A DNA stretch of 64,000 nucleotides from Corynebacterium sp. p3-SID1056 (GCF_025152525.1 NZ_JALXXL010000005.1:128810-192809); one strand, 5' to 3'; positions 27,980 to 38,884 are shown, counted from the stretch's first letter. Translations and numbers: made by a program. Notes: generated by a model not told the origin, from the letters alone.

Positions 27980-28789
27980 CTATTTTGCCAGGTCGCAGGC
28001 TTGTTTTCGCAGTTCACCAACGACCGGCCCGGTCTTGAGCACAGAGCGCGACACGTTCGGAAATACGAGGTGTGCCTGGCTCCCTGCGATCCGGGCGACA
28101 TCCTCCATTGTGGCGCCCTGCGCGCCCACACCGGGCATGAGCACCGGTGCGTTAAGGCCCTCGAGCACAGGCGGGTGTGCCACCGTTGCTCCGACCACGA
28201 CGCCGACGTGACCGATCCCCTCGCCCGCGTTGTACTCCGCGCACCCGTCGACCATGTATTGCGCCACAGTGCGACCCTCCAACAACGAACTCTGGAAGGC
28301 CTCCGCCTCCGGGTTCGAGTTCGCCGCCATGACGAACACTCCCTTGCCGTTTGCAGCGGCGAGCTCGATCGCCGGAGCGAGCGAACCGACGCCAAGGTAT
28401 GGCGTCAGGGTTAACGCATCCACCTCGAGCGGGGCACCAGGCGCGAGCCACGCTGCTGCGTAGCCAGCCATCGTCGAGCCGATATCGCCGCGTTTCGCGT
28501 CCGCAACGACGAGCGTATCGCGTTCCCGCAGCGCAGCAAGCGTCTCTTCCAGAACCGCGAACCCGCGCGAACCAAAGCGCTCGAAGAAAGCGACCTGTGG
28601 CTTCACAAGCGCCACGTGGCCAGCGAAAGCTTCCACGCAAATGCGGGAAAACTCGGCAAGGCCGTCCACGCTGTCCGGCAGGCCCCACTGTTGTAGTAGC
28701 GCAGCGTGAGGATCGATGCCGACGCACAACCTGCCGTAGCGCTGGCCGGCGTCGACAAGCCGCTGCCCGAATCCGGGATTTGGTGCCAT
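27980..28789 (-). CDS. pyrF: Orotidine 5'-phosphate decarboxylase
   Basis: It makes UMP from orotidine monophosphate, the last step of pyrimidine synthesis. The 269-residue product is the long (type 2) form, with the catalytic DAKRGDIGST motif, LCVGIDPH near the N-terminus, VKPQVAFFE and the phosphate-binding MPGVGAQG. It is 5 bases after carB and ends the pyrR-pyrB-pyrC-carA-carB-pyrF operon. Confidence 0.96.
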   Translation of the reverse strand: MAPNPGFGQRLVDAGQRYGRLCVGIDPHAALLQQWGLPDSVDGLAEFSRICVEAFAGHVALVKPQVAFFERFGSRGFAVLEETLAALRERDTLVVADAKRGDIGSTMAGYAAAWLAPGAPLEVDALTLTPYLGVGSLAPAIELAAANGKGVFVMAANSNPEAEAFQSSLLEGRTVAQYMVDGCAEYNAGEGIGHVGVVVGATVAHPPVLEGLNAPVLMPGVGAQGATMEDVARIAGSQAHLVFPNVSRSVLKTGPVVGELRKQACDLAK

Positions 28790-28794
28790 GAAAC

Positions 28795-31700
28795 CTAAGC
28801 CTTCGCTTCCTCGCTCGAGTGCTCCAGCTCCTGCAGGCTCGTCACCGTGATCTCGTTGTCGCGGATCGCCTCGATCCCCTGCACCGCAGCGGTAACACCC
28901 TGCACCGTCGTCATGATCGGCACACCTGCTACCACGGCGGCGGCACGGATGTCGTAGCCGTCGTGACGGGCACCGGAGGAACCGGCCGGGGTGTTGAGAA
29001 TCAGGTCGATCTCGCCCTCGCTGATGCGATCGACGATCGAGGTCCCTTCCCCACCTTCGCGGACTTCCGACGCCTTCTGCGCGACCTCGCAGTCGATGCC
29101 GTTGCGGCGCAGCATCTGCGCGGTACCTGAGGTTGCGACGATCTTGAAGCCCATTGTGGACAGCCGCTGGATCGGGAAAATGAGCGTGCGCTTGTCGCGG
29201 TTAGCCACGGACACGAACACCGTGCCCTCCGTCGGCAGCGGGCCGAAGGCAGCGACCTCGGCCTTGGCATACGCCACACCGAAGGAGGGTGCGAGGCCCA
29301 TCACCTCGCCCGTCGATTTCATCTCGGGGCCAAGGATGGTGTCCAGCAGCGAACCGTCGGGGCGACGGAAGCGCGTAAACGGCAGCACCGCCTCCTTCAC
29401 CGCGATCGGGTGGTCGAGTGGAAGGGATCCGCCATCGTACTCCGTGGGGATCAGGCCCTCCTCGCGCAGCTGCGCAAGGGTGGCGCCCATCATGATGCGT
29501 GCCGCAGCCTTGGCCAAGTGCACGCCCGTGGCCTTGGACACGAACGGCACCGTACGGGACGCACGCGGGTTCGCCTCAATGACGTAGAGAATGTCGTCCT
29601 TCAGCGCGAACTGGACGTTCATCAGGCCCTTCACACCAATGCCGTGCGCGAGTGCCTCAGCAGAGCGGCGCACCTGGGCGATGTCCTCCGGGCCGATCGT
29701 CATCGGCGGCAAAGCACAGCCCGAGTCGCCGGAGTGGATACCGGCCTCCTCGATGTGCTCCATCACGCCGCCGAGGTAGACTTCGTCGCCGTCGCAAAGC
29801 ACGTCGACGTCAATCTCAATCGCGGAGTCGAGGAAGCGGTCCACCAGCACCGGGTGATCCGGCGACAGCTCAGTCGCACGATCGATGTAGTCGTGCAGGC
29901 TCGCCTCGTCGTACACGATTTCCATGCCGCGACCGCCAAGCACGTAGGAAGGTCGCACCAGCACCGGGTAGCCGATACCGGCCGCCACCTCGCGTGCCTC
30001 CTCAAAGGACGTCGCGGTGCCGTACGCCGGCGCCGGCAAGTTCGCGGCGGCGAGCACGTCACCGAACTCGCCGCGGTCTTCTGCCGAGTCGATGGCCTCC
30101 GGGGTCGTGCCTACGACGGGCACGCCCGCGTCCGCGAGGCGCTGCGCCAGCCCCAACGGGGTCTGGCCGCCCAGCTGGACAATCACGCCAGCCACCGTGC
30201 CAGAGGCAGACTCGGCGCGGTAGATCTCCATGACGTCCTCGAAGGTCAACGGCTCGAAGTAGAGGCGATCCGCCGTGTCGTAGTCGGTGGACACCGTCTC
30301 CGGGTTGCAGTTGACCATGACCGTCTCGTAGCCGATGCGGGAGAGCTCTAGCGCCGCATGCACGCAGGAGTAGTCGAACTCGATGCCCTGGCCAATACGG
30401 TTCGGGCCCGAGCCCAAGATAATGACCTTCTCCCGGCCGGTTTCCGCAACTTCGTTCTCGGCATTCGGGTCCATCTCGTATGCCGAGTAGTGGTACGGCG
30501 TCTGCGCCTCGAACTCGCCGGCGCAGGTATCGACGGTCTTGAACACGGGGTGGATGCCCAGCGACCAACGCAGGGAACGCACGCCGTCCTCCCCCGCCAG
30601 TTCAGGCCGCAGTGCCGCGATCTGGGCGTCGGACAGGCCGTACGCCTTTGCCTCGCGGAGGAGTTCGGCGTCGAGCACGGGGGCGTCGACAAGCTGCTGG
30701 CGGAAGTCCACGAGCGCTTGCAGCTCGGCGAGGAACCAGGGGTCGATGCCGCTGGCCTCGTGCACCTCGTCGATGCTTGCGCCGAGGCGCAGCGCGAGTT
30801 CGACGTCGTACATGCGCTTGTCGGTCGGGACCTTGAGGTCCTCGAGCACGGCGGGCAGGTCGCTTTCGCGCCCTTCGGCGAAGTACTCATCCGGGCGGGT
30901 CCAGAAGCCGTTCGGCTTGTCCTCCATCGAGCGCATCACCTTGTTCAGGCCCTGGATGTAGTTGCGGCCGATGCCCATGGCCTCGCCGACCGCCTTCATC
31001 GAGGTGCCGAGCGTGTCATCGCTGCCCGGGAACTTCTCGAAGGCGAAGCGCGGCATCTTCACGATCACGTAGTCAAGCGTCGGCTCGAACGCTGCAGGCG
31101 TCACACCGGTGATGTCGTTGGTGATCTCGTCGAGGGTGTAGCCGATCGCCAGCTTGGAGGCGATCTTGGCGATCGGGAAGCCGGTCGCCTTCGAGGCCAG
31201 CGCGGAGGAACGGGAAACGCGCGGGTTCATCTCGATCGTGATGATGCGGCCGTCTTCCGGGTTGACCGCGAACTGGATGTTGCAGCCGCCTGTATCCACG
31301 CCTACCTCGCGGATAATGGCGATGCCTTGGTCGCGCATCGTCTGGTACTCGCGATCCGTCAGCGTCAGCGCGGGGGCCACGGTGACGGAGTCGCCGGTGT
31401 GGACACCGAGCGCGTCGACGTTTTCGATCGAGGCGATGACCACGACGTTATCGTCGCCATCGCGCATCAGCTCGAGCTCGAACTCCTTCCAGCCGAGGAT
31501 AGATTCCTCGATGAGCACGTTCGCCTCGGGGCTTGCCTCGAGGCCGCCGCCGGCGATGCGGTCGAGATCCTCCATGGTGAAAGCCAGGCCTGAGCCGAGC
31601 CCACCCATGGTGAAGGAGGGTCGCACGACAACGGGCAGGCCGAGCTCTTCGACAGTGTCGTGGACCTCATCCATGGTGTAGCAGACGCGGGAACGGGCGG

Positions 31701-32139
31701 ACTCGCCGCCAATCTTTTCCACGATGTCCTTGAACTTCTGGCGGTCCTCGCCGCGCTCGATGGCGTCGATGTTCGCGCCGATGAGCTCGACCCCGTGCTT
31801 AGCCAGGATGCCCTGCCGATCCAACTGGATTGCGGCGTTCAGCGCAGTCTGTCCACCCAGGGTAGCCAGGATGGCGTCGACAGGGGTGCCCTGCTTCGCC
31901 TCCTTTTCCAGAATCATGTCGATGTAGTGCGGCTCGATCGGCTCGACATAGGTGTGGTCCGCAAACTCCGGGTCCGTCATGATCGTGGCCGGGTTCGAGT
32001 TGATCAGGGTCACGCGCAGACCCTCTTCTTTGAGCACGCGGCACGCCTGGGTGCCCGAGTAGTCAAACTCGCAGGCCTGGCCAATTACGATCGGTCCGGA
32101 GCCAATAACCAGGACGTGGTTGATGTCTTCTCGTTTCAT
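28795..32139 (-). CDS. carB: Carbamoyl-phosphate synthase large subunit
   Basis: It builds carbamoyl phosphate from bicarbonate, ATP and ammonia delivered by CarA, feeding pyrimidine and arginine synthesis. The 1114-residue product has the duplicated ATP-grasp synthetase halves (first from [21 protein letters not shown], second from [20 protein letters not shown], both given by their opening residues), each with [17 protein letters not shown] and [32 protein letters not shown] segments, and a C-terminal MGS-like regulatory domain ([10 protein letters not shown] onward). It follows carA by 34 bases. Confidence 0.97.
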   Translation of the reverse strand: MKREDINHVLVIGSGPIVIGQACEFDYSGTQACRVLKEEGLRVTLINSNPATIMTDPEFADHTYVEPIEPHYIDMILEKEAKQGTPVDAILATLGGQTALNAAIQLDRQGILAKHGVELIGANIDAIERGEDRQKFKDIVEKIGGESARSRVCYTMDEVHDTVEELGLPVVVRPSFTMGGLGSGLAFTMEDLDRIAGGGLEASPEANVLIEESILGWKEFELELMRDGDDNVVVIASIENVDALGVHTGDSVTVAPALTLTDREYQTMRDQGIAIIREVGVDTGGCNIQFAVNPEDGRIITIEMNPRVSRSSALASKATGFPIAKIASKLAIGYTLDEITNDITGVTPAAFEPTLDYVIVKMPRFAFEKFPGSDDTLGTSMKAVGEAMGIGRNYIQGLNKVMRSMEDKPNGFWTRPDEYFAEGRESDLPAVLEDLKVPTDKRMYDVELALRLGASIDEVHEASGIDPWFLAELQALVDFRQQLVDAPVLDAELLREAKAYGLSDAQIAALRPELAGEDGVRSLRWSLGIHPVFKTVDTCAGEFEAQTPYHYSAYEMDPNAENEVAETGREKVIILGSGPNRIGQGIEFDYSCVHAALELSRIGYETVMVNCNPETVSTDYDTADRLYFEPLTFEDVMEIYRAESASGTVAGVIVQLGGQTPLGLAQRLADAGVPVVGTTPEAIDSAEDRGEFGDVLAAANLPAPAYGTATSFEEAREVAAGIGYPVLVRPSYVLGGRGMEIVYDEASLHDYIDRATELSPDHPVLVDRFLDSAIEIDVDVLCDGDEVYLGGVMEHIEEAGIHSGDSGCALPPMTIGPEDIAQVRRSAEALAHGIGVKGLMNVQFALKDDILYVIEANPRASRTVPFVSKATGVHLAKAAARIMMGATLAQLREEGLIPTEYDGGSLPLDHPIAVKEAVLPFTRFRRPDGSLLDTILGPEMKSTGEVMGLAPSFGVAYAKAEVAAFGPLPTEGTVFVSVANRDKRTLIFPIQRLSTMGFKIVATSGTAQMLRRNGIDCEVAQKASEVREGGEGTSIVDRISEGEIDLILNTPAGSSGARHDGYDIRAAAVVAGVPIMTTVQGVTAAVQGIEAIRDNEITVTSLQELEHSSEEAKA

Positions 32140-32173
32140 CGGTGATACTCCCTAGTACTTTCGTTCTTCCTGG

Positions 32174-33349
32174 TTATTTCGCGTTCGGGCTGTACTCACG
32201 CATCAGCGCAATGAACTGATCGAACAGCGGGTTCGCATCGTGCGGACCCGCGGCAGATTCCGGGTGGAACTGCACCGAGTACGCCATGCCGTTCTCCAGC
32301 GCCACGCCTTCGACGACGTCGTCGTTGAGGCAGGTGTGGGTAATCACGGCAGGGCCGAACTCGGTATCGAAGCGATCGCCCGGGCCAACGCCCTCGGGCG
32401 CGGCCAGCGCGAAGCCGTGGTTCTGGCTGGTGATGTCGATCTTGGAGGTCAGGTGGTTCTTCACCGGGACGTTGACCCCACGGTGGCCGAACTTCAGCTT
32501 GTAGGTGTCAAGACCGAGCGCGCGCCCGAGAATCTGGTTACCAAAGCAAATACCAAACAGCGGCAGCTTGTCCTGGATGATCTTGCGGGTGATCTCCACC
32601 ATTTCATCCGCGGTGGCCGGGTCGCCCGGGCCGTTGGAGATGAACACACCATCCGGTGTGTACTGCGCAATGTCCGAGAAGGGAGTGTTCGCCGGCACGA
32701 CAATGGTCTCCACCCCGCGCTCGGCAAGGTGGTTCGGCGTGGCGGTCTTGATCCCCATGTCGTAGGCCACGACGGTGAAGCGCTTCTCGCCCTTCGCCGC
32801 AATCGTGTACGCCTCGTCGGTGCTCACCTGGGCAGACAGGTCAGCCCCAGCCATGGAAGGCTGCGCGTTCACCTTCGCCACCAAGTCTTGGACATCGCTT
32901 TGCGACGCCGCGCCCACGAACAGACCTGCCGGGGCGGAACCCTCGTTACGCAAGTGGCGCACCACGCTACGGGTGTCAATGCCCGAGATGCCGACGATGC
33001 CCTGCGCACGCATTTCCTCTTCGAGGGAGCGCGCTGCGCGCCAGTTCGAGACGCGCTTGGAAAGATCGCGCACGATGAGGCCGGCAACCCAGATGCGGCC
33101 GTCGTGGGACTCGTTGTCTTCGTCGTTCCAGCCGGTGTTACCGATCTGCGGGGCCGTCATCACCACGATCTGGCGGTGATACGAGGGATCAGTCATCGTT
33201 TCCTGGTAGCCGGTCATGCCGGTGGTAAACACCGCTTCGCCGTACACCGGGTCAATGTCGCTGTCGCGCTCAACTGCGCCGAAAGCGTAGCCACGGTAGA
33301 CCTTGCCGTCGCCGAGCACGAGGGCCGCGGGGATTCGAGATTCAGTCAT
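32174..33349 (-). CDS. carA: Carbamoyl-phosphate synthase small subunit
   Basis: CarA is the glutamine amidotransferase that supplies ammonia to CarB. The 391-residue product has the N-terminal CPSase domain (ALVLGDGKVYRGYAFG, TGMTGYQETMTDPSYH) and a class I amidotransferase domain with the nucleophile in PLFGICFGNQILGRALG and the His/Glu pair in VQFHPESAAGPHD. It lies between pyrC and carB in the pyrimidine operon. Confidence 0.97.
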   Translation of the reverse strand: MTESRIPAALVLGDGKVYRGYAFGAVERDSDIDPVYGEAVFTTGMTGYQETMTDPSYHRQIVVMTAPQIGNTGWNDEDNESHDGRIWVAGLIVRDLSKRVSNWRAARSLEEEMRAQGIVGISGIDTRSVVRHLRNEGSAPAGLFVGAASQSDVQDLVAKVNAQPSMAGADLSAQVSTDEAYTIAAKGEKRFTVVAYDMGIKTATPNHLAERGVETIVVPANTPFSDIAQYTPDGVFISNGPGDPATADEMVEITRKIIQDKLPLFGICFGNQILGRALGLDTYKLKFGHRGVNVPVKNHLTSKIDITSQNHGFALAAPEGVGPGDRFDTEFGPAVITHTCLNDDVVEGVALENGMAYSVQFHPESAAGPHDANPLFDQFIALMREYSPNAK

Positions 33350-33368
33350 AGTTGCTTCCTTTATAAAC

Positions 33369-34691
33369 CTATTTCGTGCTGGTGATGGTCGTTTCTGCTG
33401 CAGTATCCTCTGCCCGGTAGGTCACCGTGCCACGCAGCATCGTCAGCGCAATGCTGGTCGCAAACTCGGTGCCTTCGTAGGGGGTGTTCGAGGCCTTGGA
33501 GCGCAGCTTGGCACCTTCGACGGTCCACGCCGCGCCCGGGTCGACAAGCACGAGGTTGGCTGGCTCCCCCTCGGCAATCGGGCGGCCTTGGTCCTTCAGA
33601 CGCAGGATTTCGGCGGGGCGTTCGCTCATCACCTTCGCCACGAAGCGCCAGTCAGCCAAGCCAGATTCGACGAAGACCCGCGCGATGATTGGCAGCGAAG
33701 TCTCCAGGCCAAGCATGCCCGGCTTCGCGTGCTCGAACTCGACGCACTTGTCTTCGGAGCCGTGCGGGGCATGGTCGGTCGCGACCACATCGATCGTGCC
33801 GTCGAGCAGCGCGTCCCGCAGCGCGATCGTGTCGCGTTGCTCGCGCAGCGGCGGATTGACGCGGTACACGCCGTCGTAGGACTCGAGCTTTTCGTCGGTA
33901 AGCAGCAGGTGGTGCGGTGTTGCCTCGGCGCTGACCCCGATGCCCTGCGCTTTCGCCCAGCGCAGAAGCTCCACGGTGCCCTCGGTCGAGGCGTGGCAGA
34001 TGTGCAGGCGCCCGCCGTAGTCGCGGGTCATGATCACATCGCGAGCAACGACGGATTCCTCCGCTACCCGCGGCCAACCGCCCAGGCCGAGCCGGGCCGC
34101 AGTCTCTCCCTCGTGCGCGACTGCGTCCTCGGTCATGCGGTGGTCTTCTGCGTGTTGGGCGAGCAACACGTCGTAGGCCTTGGCGTACTCGACTGCCCGG
34201 CGCATGACCTGCGGGTCATTGACGCACTTGCCATCGTCAGAGAACATGCGCACGTGGCCTTGGCTCATCAGCCCAATCTCGCTGAGCTGTGTGCCCTCGA
34301 GGTTCTGCGTGATCGCGCCCACCGGGTAGACATCGCACTTGCCGTAGGCTTGGCCCTTTTCCCACACCGCATCGGCGAGGAAAGGCTGGTCAATCACCGG
34401 GCTCGTGTTCGCCATGGTAAACACCGCGGTAAAGCCGCCTTTGGCGGCTGCTTCGGAGCCGGTGGCGATGGTTTCCGTGTCTTCGCGGCCCGGCTCGCGC
34501 AGGTGCACGTGCATGTCCACGAGGCCCGGGAGCAAGACTTTGCCGCCCGCATCGATGACCTCGAAGGACTCATCTTCGATTTCGTCGAACTTGAGGTCTT
34601 TCCCGATAGCGGCGATGACGCCGTCGTCGATAAGCAGCTGTACCTCGTCCTCACCATACGGGCGGACGTTTGTGATTCCGATCTTTCCCAT
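33369..34691 (-). CDS. pyrC: Dihydroorotase
   Basis: It cyclises carbamoyl aspartate to dihydroorotate. The 440-residue product is the long type I form, with the zinc ligands in the [11 protein letters not shown] motif (about residues 57-67), further ligands in HAEDH and HICHAST, and the catalytic Asp in VVATDHAPH. Its start abuts the pyrB stop codon, and it ends 19 bases before carA. Confidence 0.97.
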   Translation of the reverse strand: MGKIGITNVRPYGEDEVQLLIDDGVIAAIGKDLKFDEIEDESFEVIDAGGKVLLPGLVDMHVHLREPGREDTETIATGSEAAAKGGFTAVFTMANTSPVIDQPFLADAVWEKGQAYGKCDVYPVGAITQNLEGTQLSEIGLMSQGHVRMFSDDGKCVNDPQVMRRAVEYAKAYDVLLAQHAEDHRMTEDAVAHEGETAARLGLGGWPRVAEESVVARDVIMTRDYGGRLHICHASTEGTVELLRWAKAQGIGVSAEATPHHLLLTDEKLESYDGVYRVNPPLREQRDTIALRDALLDGTIDVVATDHAPHGSEDKCVEFEHAKPGMLGLETSLPIIARVFVESGLADWRFVAKVMSERPAEILRLKDQGRPIAEGEPANLVLVDPGAAWTVEGAKLRSKASNTPYEGTEFATSIALTMLRGTVTYRAEDTAAETTITSTK

Positions 34692-35612
34692 TTACTCTTC
34701 CTCTCCCGCGAGCAGCGTAAACAGCACCGCCATGCGGGTGTACACACCGTTTGAGACCTGCTGCAGTACCGCGGTGTTGTCTCGCTCCGCAACAGCAAAG
34801 TTAATTTCCATCCCGCGCAGCATCGGGCCCGGGTGCATGATGATCGCGCCTTCTTTCATCCGGTCGGCACGCTGCGGGCTCAAGCCGTACAGCGTGGCGT
34901 ATTCGCGATGCGAAGGGAAAAAGCCGCCGTGCATGCGCTCGGCCTGCACGCGCAGCATCATCACCACATCCGCGTCGACAACCTCGGCGTCCAAGTCGTA
35001 TGCAACACGCGCCGGCCAGTGCTCCACCCCCGTAGGCAGCAGCGTCGGCGGCGCCACCAGCACAACTTCTGCTCCGAGCAGGTTGAGCAGATCCACGTTG
35101 GAACGCGCGACGCGCGAGTGCACGATGTCGCCCACGATGACCACCTTGCGGCCGACGATCTCGCCGATGCGCTGGCGCATCGTCACCGCGTCGAGCAGGG
35201 CCTGAGTGGGGTGCTGGTGCTTGCCGTCCCCGGCGTTGACAATCGACGTGCCCGGCAGCCACTGCTTGAGCAGCTGCGCAGCTCCCGACGCCGGGTGGCG
35301 AACCACGATCGCGTCCGCGCCGACAGCCTGAACCGTAAGTGCCGTGTCTTTGAGCGATTCGCCCTTCTTCACCGAAGAGCTCGACGCGGACAGGTTGATC
35401 ACATCCGCGCTCATCCACTTACCAGCCGTCTCGAAAGACGAGCGGGTACGAGTGGAGTTTTCGTAGAAGAGGGTGAAGATGGTGCGGCCTCGCAGCGTGG
35501 GCAGCTTCTTAATCTCCCGGCCGTCGAGGGCTTCTTTGAAGCGGTCGGCCTCGTCCATGATGGCGATCGCCTCGTCCCGGCTTAAGTCTGCAATATCAAT
35601 GAGGTGTTTCAT
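34692..35612 (-). CDS. pyrB: Aspartate carbamoyltransferase
   Basis: It joins carbamoyl phosphate to aspartate, the committed pyrimidine step. The 306-residue product has the carbamoyl-phosphate-binding [12 protein letters not shown] (about residues 50-61), [16 protein letters not shown] and HPTQALLD motifs, and HPGPMLRG near the C-terminus. No regulatory PyrI gene is adjacent, as expected in Gram-positive operons. It is 3 bases after pyrR. Confidence 0.97.
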   Translation of the reverse strand: MKHLIDIADLSRDEAIAIMDEADRFKEALDGREIKKLPTLRGRTIFTLFYENSTRTRSSFETAGKWMSADVINLSASSSSVKKGESLKDTALTVQAVGADAIVVRHPASGAAQLLKQWLPGTSIVNAGDGKHQHPTQALLDAVTMRQRIGEIVGRKVVIVGDIVHSRVARSNVDLLNLLGAEVVLVAPPTLLPTGVEHWPARVAYDLDAEVVDADVVMMLRVQAERMHGGFFPSHREYATLYGLSPQRADRMKEGAIIMHPGPMLRGMEINFAVAERDNTAVLQQVSNGVYTRMAVLFTLLAGEEE

Positions 35613-35615
35613 CCG

Positions 35616-36185
35616 TTAAGCCTCCCGGTGCAGCGTGACCGCATCAACTGCGTCGATCGGCGTGAGTGTCACGGTCACGTCCTCGGTCAACGCGGTCGGA
35701 ATGTTCTTGCCCACGTAATCCGCCCGAATGGGCAATTGGCGGTGCCCGCGGTCCACCAGGACGGCGAGCTGAATGGCTTGCGGCCGGCCGATGTCGCGCA
35801 GCGAATCGAGCGCAGCACGAATGGTGCGGCCGGAGTAAAGCACATCGTCCACCAGGACAACGGTCGCCCCGTCGAGCGGTGCCGGAATATGCGTAGGGCG
35901 CAGCGCGCGGTGTGGTTTGTCGCGCAAGTCATCGCGGTACAGGGTGACATCGAGGCTGCCGACGGGCACGTTCACCCCAGAAAACTCTTCAATGGCTGCA
36001 GCGATGCGCTGCGCCAGCGGGACGCCCCCAGAGGGAATGCCGAGCAGTTGCACCGGTGCGGTACCGGATTGCGACGCCGCGTCAAGCGCCGTCTTTTCAA
36101 TTATTTGGTGCGCAATGCGTGCGATCGTGCGCCCGACGTCGTCTGCGCTCAGCAGTTCCACCGTCGTGCGGGAATCTCCACTCAT
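35616..36185 (-). CDS. pyrR: PyrR, pyrimidine operon regulator
   Basis: PyrR is an RNA-binding attenuation or translation regulator with uracil phosphoribosyltransferase activity. The 189-residue product has the PRPP loop [14 protein letters not shown] near residues 109-122 and the phosphoribosyltransferase core. It leads the pyr operon. AAGGAGG precedes the ATG by 5 bases. The 89-base leader begins with a hairpin that could be the PyrR target (separate entry), suggesting autoregulation together with pyrB-pyrF. Confidence 0.96.
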   Translation of the reverse strand: MSGDSRTTVELLSADDVGRTIARIAHQIIEKTALDAASQSGTAPVQLLGIPSGGVPLAQRIAAAIEEFSGVNVPVGSLDVTLYRDDLRDKPHRALRPTHIPAPLDGATVVLVDDVLYSGRTIRAALDSLRDIGRPQAIQLAVLVDRGHRQLPIRADYVGKNIPTALTEDVTVTLTPIDAVDAVTLHREA

Positions 36186-36233
36186 CTCGCCTCCTTCCCC
36201 GCCTCACTGTGCGGAATTTAAAGGATGCTGGAT

Positions 36234-36285
36234 AAAAGCTGCATTCTGCAGTTGAAGTCGCTTCTTTGGACTGCCCCGAATTCTA
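36234..36285 (-). promoter_or_regulatory. pyr operon promoter and attenuator-like leader
   Basis: On the minus strand an extended -10 (TGCTAGAAT, hexamer 36280-36285) predicts a transcript start at 36273-36274. The RNA would open with hairpin 1 (36248-36274): GCAGU paired with ACUGC, plus an inner GAAG-CGA-CUUC stem. Hairpin 2 (36239-36251): CUGCA-GAA-UGCAG, followed by four U (36234-36237), resembles a weak terminator. The hairpins share bases 36248-36251 and cannot form together, the logic of attenuation. AGUCC at the 5' side of hairpin 1 resembles the core of known PyrR-binding loops. Function is inferred. Confidence 0.5.
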
Positions 36286-36409
36286 GCACTCCCCGCCGCT
36301 CACCGAGCCCGGACGATGACATCGAGGCCGCAATCGCCAACTCGACACCCCGTTTGGAGGGGCCGCGCCTCTCGCGTCAGCAGAAAGACACGCAGGTACC
36401 ATCGTGGGC

Positions 36410-36961
36410 GTGAGTACCAACGACACAACACCGAAGTCCGCTGCTGGCGAGGTGCCGTCTACCGACGCACCCGACCCGGCAACTGTCGCTGAGGTCAACG
36501 CCGCAGCGCAGGCAGACCCCAACAACGAGGCAAAGCCGGTTACACCCGAGGCCGTCGCCGAAATCTTTAGCGCTGAGGGCCTCGAGCACCGCGTCGAAGA
36601 TGGCACAGTCCGATCCGGTTTTATCAACGCGGCGATTGTGGTTGCCTTCGATGATGACCACCTCATCTTTGAATCGCTGTGGCGCGGCGAGATCCCCAAA
36701 GAGATGGCCTCCCACATATTGCTCGCCACCAACGAGCACAACCAGACCCACTTCGCGCCCACGCTGCGCTTCTTTGAGCAGGGCGAGCAAAACCTGGCAA
36801 TTAGCGCGATCCGCACGCTCGATATCACGCACGGAGCGTCCTACAACCAGCTCGGCGCGTTCATCATGAGCTCGATCGACACCACCCTGCAAGCCTTCGA
36901 CTTTTTGGCAACCTCATTCCCCACCCTCGTCACCTGGGAGGACCCGCACGATGAGCACTAA
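36410..36961 (+). CDS. YbjN-domain protein 1
   Basis: The 183-residue product has a disordered, acidic 45-residue N-terminus followed by a YbjN / type III secretion chaperone-like fold (about residues 46-175: TPEAVAEIFSAEGL, GFINAAIVVAF, EHNQTHFAP). YbjN-like proteins are small, common in actinobacteria and of unclear function. The GTG at 36410 is chosen because the -10-like TACCAT (36397-36402) ends 7 bases before it, predicting a leaderless mRNA; a GTG at 36404 would lie upstream of the transcript start. It overlaps the next YbjN gene by 11 bases. Confidence 0.8.
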   Translation: MSTNDTTPKSAAGEVPSTDAPDPATVAEVNAAAQADPNNEAKPVTPEAVAEIFSAEGLEHRVEDGTVRSGFINAAIVVAFDDDHLIFESLWRGEIPKEMASHILLATNEHNQTHFAPTLRFFEQGEQNLAISAIRTLDITHGASYNQLGAFIMSSIDTTLQAFDFLATSFPTLVTWEDPHDEH

Positions 36962-37409
36962 CACCACGCAATTGGTCACCATCGACCGCGTCGCGAAGGC
37001 CCTGGAAGGCCTGGACATCACGGTGCAGACGGACGCTTCAGGTCGTGCCGCCCACGCCAACATCAACGGCTACAACGTGCTCTTCGTCCTGCTTGACTCC
37101 GTGCTCATCGCCCGCGCGGACGCCGCGACCGAGACCCCCTCAGATACCCCTGACCCCACCGTGTATCTGGCGGCGAATCAGGTCAACTCTTCGTTCTTAG
37201 ATGCCCGCGCACTGGTCGTGAACAAGGCAAAGACCTTGGTCATTCGCACCGAGGCGGAAAACCAGGTCGCCGCCGGTATGACCGACGAGCAGCTGTCCAG
37301 CGCACTCAAGCGCAGCCTCGACGGACTCATGCGCGGCCAGGACGCGATGCACGCGCTGATCGAAGAGATCACAAGCGCCCGCGAATCCGCCGAGGAGCAG
37401 GACAACTAG
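36951..37409 (+). CDS. YbjN-domain protein 2
   Basis: This 152-residue protein is a second YbjN-like member (VTIDRVAKALEGLDITVQ, AHANINGYNVLFVLLD, NQVNSSFLDARALVVN) with a C-terminal helix (EQLSSALKRSLDGLMRG). The start overlaps the first YbjN gene by 11 bases, so they are co-translated and may form a heterodimer. It ends 4 bases from the convergent ppk2 stop codon. The function is unknown. Confidence 0.8.
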   Translation: MSTNTTQLVTIDRVAKALEGLDITVQTDASGRAAHANINGYNVLFVLLDSVLIARADAATETPSDTPDPTVYLAANQVNSSFLDARALVVNKAKTLVIRTEAENQVAAGMTDEQLSSALKRSLDGLMRGQDAMHALIEEITSARESAEEQDN

Positions 37410-37413
37410 CGTC

Positions 37414-38256
37414 CTAGGAATTTTCCAGCCGGGCCAGCTCCGTCTCCTTGTCGAAGTCTCCTGCAGGCCACTGCGGGTCCAGCTGTTGCAGCGCGTCGAC
37501 AAGCAGGGTCTTGACCACGGTCCGGCAGTACTTCTTGTTGTCAGAGGGGATGCAGTACCAGGGGGCAACGTCGGTCGACGTTCGAGTCAACGCGATCTGA
37601 TATGCCGCCATGAACTGCGTCCACAGCTTGCGGTCATCGATGTCACCCGGGTTGTACTTCCAGTGCTTCTCCGGGTTTTCGATGCGCTCGCGGAGGTTTT
37701 CCGCCTGGAACTCGCGCGAGATGTGCGGCATCACCTTGATTATCTTGGTGCCGTTTGCCGCAGCTTCCTTTTCGAACTCCACGATGGCATCGTAGCGGCG
37801 CTCGATCTCCTCTGGCGCAGCCATCTGCTTAACCCGCTGCACCAGCACGTCCTCGTAGTGGGAGCGGTCGAAGACACTGATTTGCCCCGGTTCCGGCAAG
37901 TGCGGAGCAATCCGCCACAAGAAATCGTGCTCGGCCTCTTCCTTCGTCGGCCGGCCAAATGCTTTGATATGCACGCCCTGCAGATCCATGGTCCCGCCGA
38001 TCACGTGGCGGATGATCCCGCCTTTGCCCGCAGTATCCATGCCCTGGAGCACCAGGAGCACAGAGCCGGTATGCGGGGTGCCTGCCCGGCCGTTGGCATA
38101 GAGCTTCTTCTGCAGCTCGCCGAGGTCGTCGTCAAACTGCTCAAAGGCATCCTCGACGTCCTTGACCCCCGGGGTGGCCGCTGGATCGACGTCGTCGATT
38201 TGGAAGTCGGGGCCTACCCTGAATGCCTGCGCTTCCTCAATAGAAATCTTCGCCAT
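37414..38256 (-). CDS. ppk2: Polyphosphate kinase 2 family protein
   Basis: PPK2 enzymes move phosphate between polyphosphate and nucleotides. The 280-residue single-domain product has the Walker A loop GMDTAGKGG (72-80), the Walker B-type FDRSHYEDV and a lid region with RWKYNPGD-like residues. Its length fits a one-domain nucleoside diphosphate or monophosphate kinase. The ATG at 38256 follows GGAGGAAGAAAC; the longer open frame overlaps nusB and is not real. It is preceded by a nusB terminator, so it probably has its own promoter or depends on read-through. Confidence 0.93.
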   Translation of the reverse strand: MAKISIEEAQAFRVGPDFQIDDVDPAATPGVKDVEDAFEQFDDDLGELQKKLYANGRAGTPHTGSVLLVLQGMDTAGKGGIIRHVIGGTMDLQGVHIKAFGRPTKEEAEHDFLWRIAPHLPEPGQISVFDRSHYEDVLVQRVKQMAAPEEIERRYDAIVEFEKEAAANGTKIIKVMPHISREFQAENLRERIENPEKHWKYNPGDIDDRKLWTQFMAAYQIALTRTSTDVAPWYCIPSDNKKYCRTVVKTLLVDALQQLDPQWPAGDFDKETELARLENS

Positions 38257-38285
38257 GTTTCTTCCTCCTCCTTCGCGGGTGGATA

Positions 38286-38318
38286 TGCAAAAAGTGCCCG
38301 CGAGGTTTTCGGGCACTT
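38286..38318 (-). terminator. Intrinsic terminator after nusB
   Basis: A 9-bp stem (AAGTGCCCG with its complement at 38310-38318) is followed on the minus strand by TTTTT, directly after the nusB stop at 38327. This is a standard rho-independent terminator closing the long aro-efp-nusB transcript. Confidence 0.85.
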
Positions 38319-38326
38319 GAGGACGT

Positions 38327-38884
38327 CTACTCGACCGGTTGTTGCTCGTCCGCGGGCTGCGGGGGCTCCGATGCTGCGGGGACTGCTGCCTCCGACACGG
38401 TCTCGGTAACAAGCCTCTGCGCGTCGTCGGCAGCAAAGGGTGCATCCGGGCGGCCGCGCTGCGCAATGCCGTCGAGCACGACATTGACGTAGGGCGCGGC
38501 CTGCGCTGCTGAGTACTCGGCCGCCATCTCGACGCCTTCCTTAATGGAGACCGGCGCATCGACGTCGTCATTGAACATGATTTCCCACGCGCACACGCGC
38601 AAGATCTGACGGTCGACGGCGGGCAGACGGGACAGTTCCCAGTCCTCCACCAAAAAGCGCTCAATCGCGTCGTCGAGATCGTCGAGCTGCTCGGCGGCAC
38701 CCGCCACGATCTGCTGCGTGTAATCCGCGACCGGGGCGACCGAATTCTGCGGGTTCTTTGCCAACTCGACGCGATCCTCGACGATACTGACCGGGTCAAT
38801 GTCGCGCGTTTCCGCCTCAAAGAGGATGTCTACTGCACGACGCCGCGCGCGGTAGCGAGCTCCGTGTCGCTTAAAGTCCGCCAT
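38327..38884 (-). CDS. nusB: Transcription antitermination factor NusB
   Basis: NusB binds boxA RNA with NusE and supports rRNA transcription. The 185-residue product has the all-helical NusB fold ([50 protein letters not shown]) and is longer than the usual 140-160 residues because of a Pro/Glu-rich C-terminal tail. Its start overlaps the efp stop codon by one base, a conserved pairing. Confidence 0.95.
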   Translation of the reverse strand: MADFKRHGARYRARRRAVDILFEAETRDIDPVSIVEDRVELAKNPQNSVAPVADYTQQIVAGAAEQLDDLDDAIERFLVEDWELSRLPAVDRQILRVCAWEIMFNDDVDAPVSIKEGVEMAAEYSAAQAAPYVNVVLDGIAQRGRPDAPFAADDAQRLVTETVSEAAVPAASEPPQPADEQQPVE

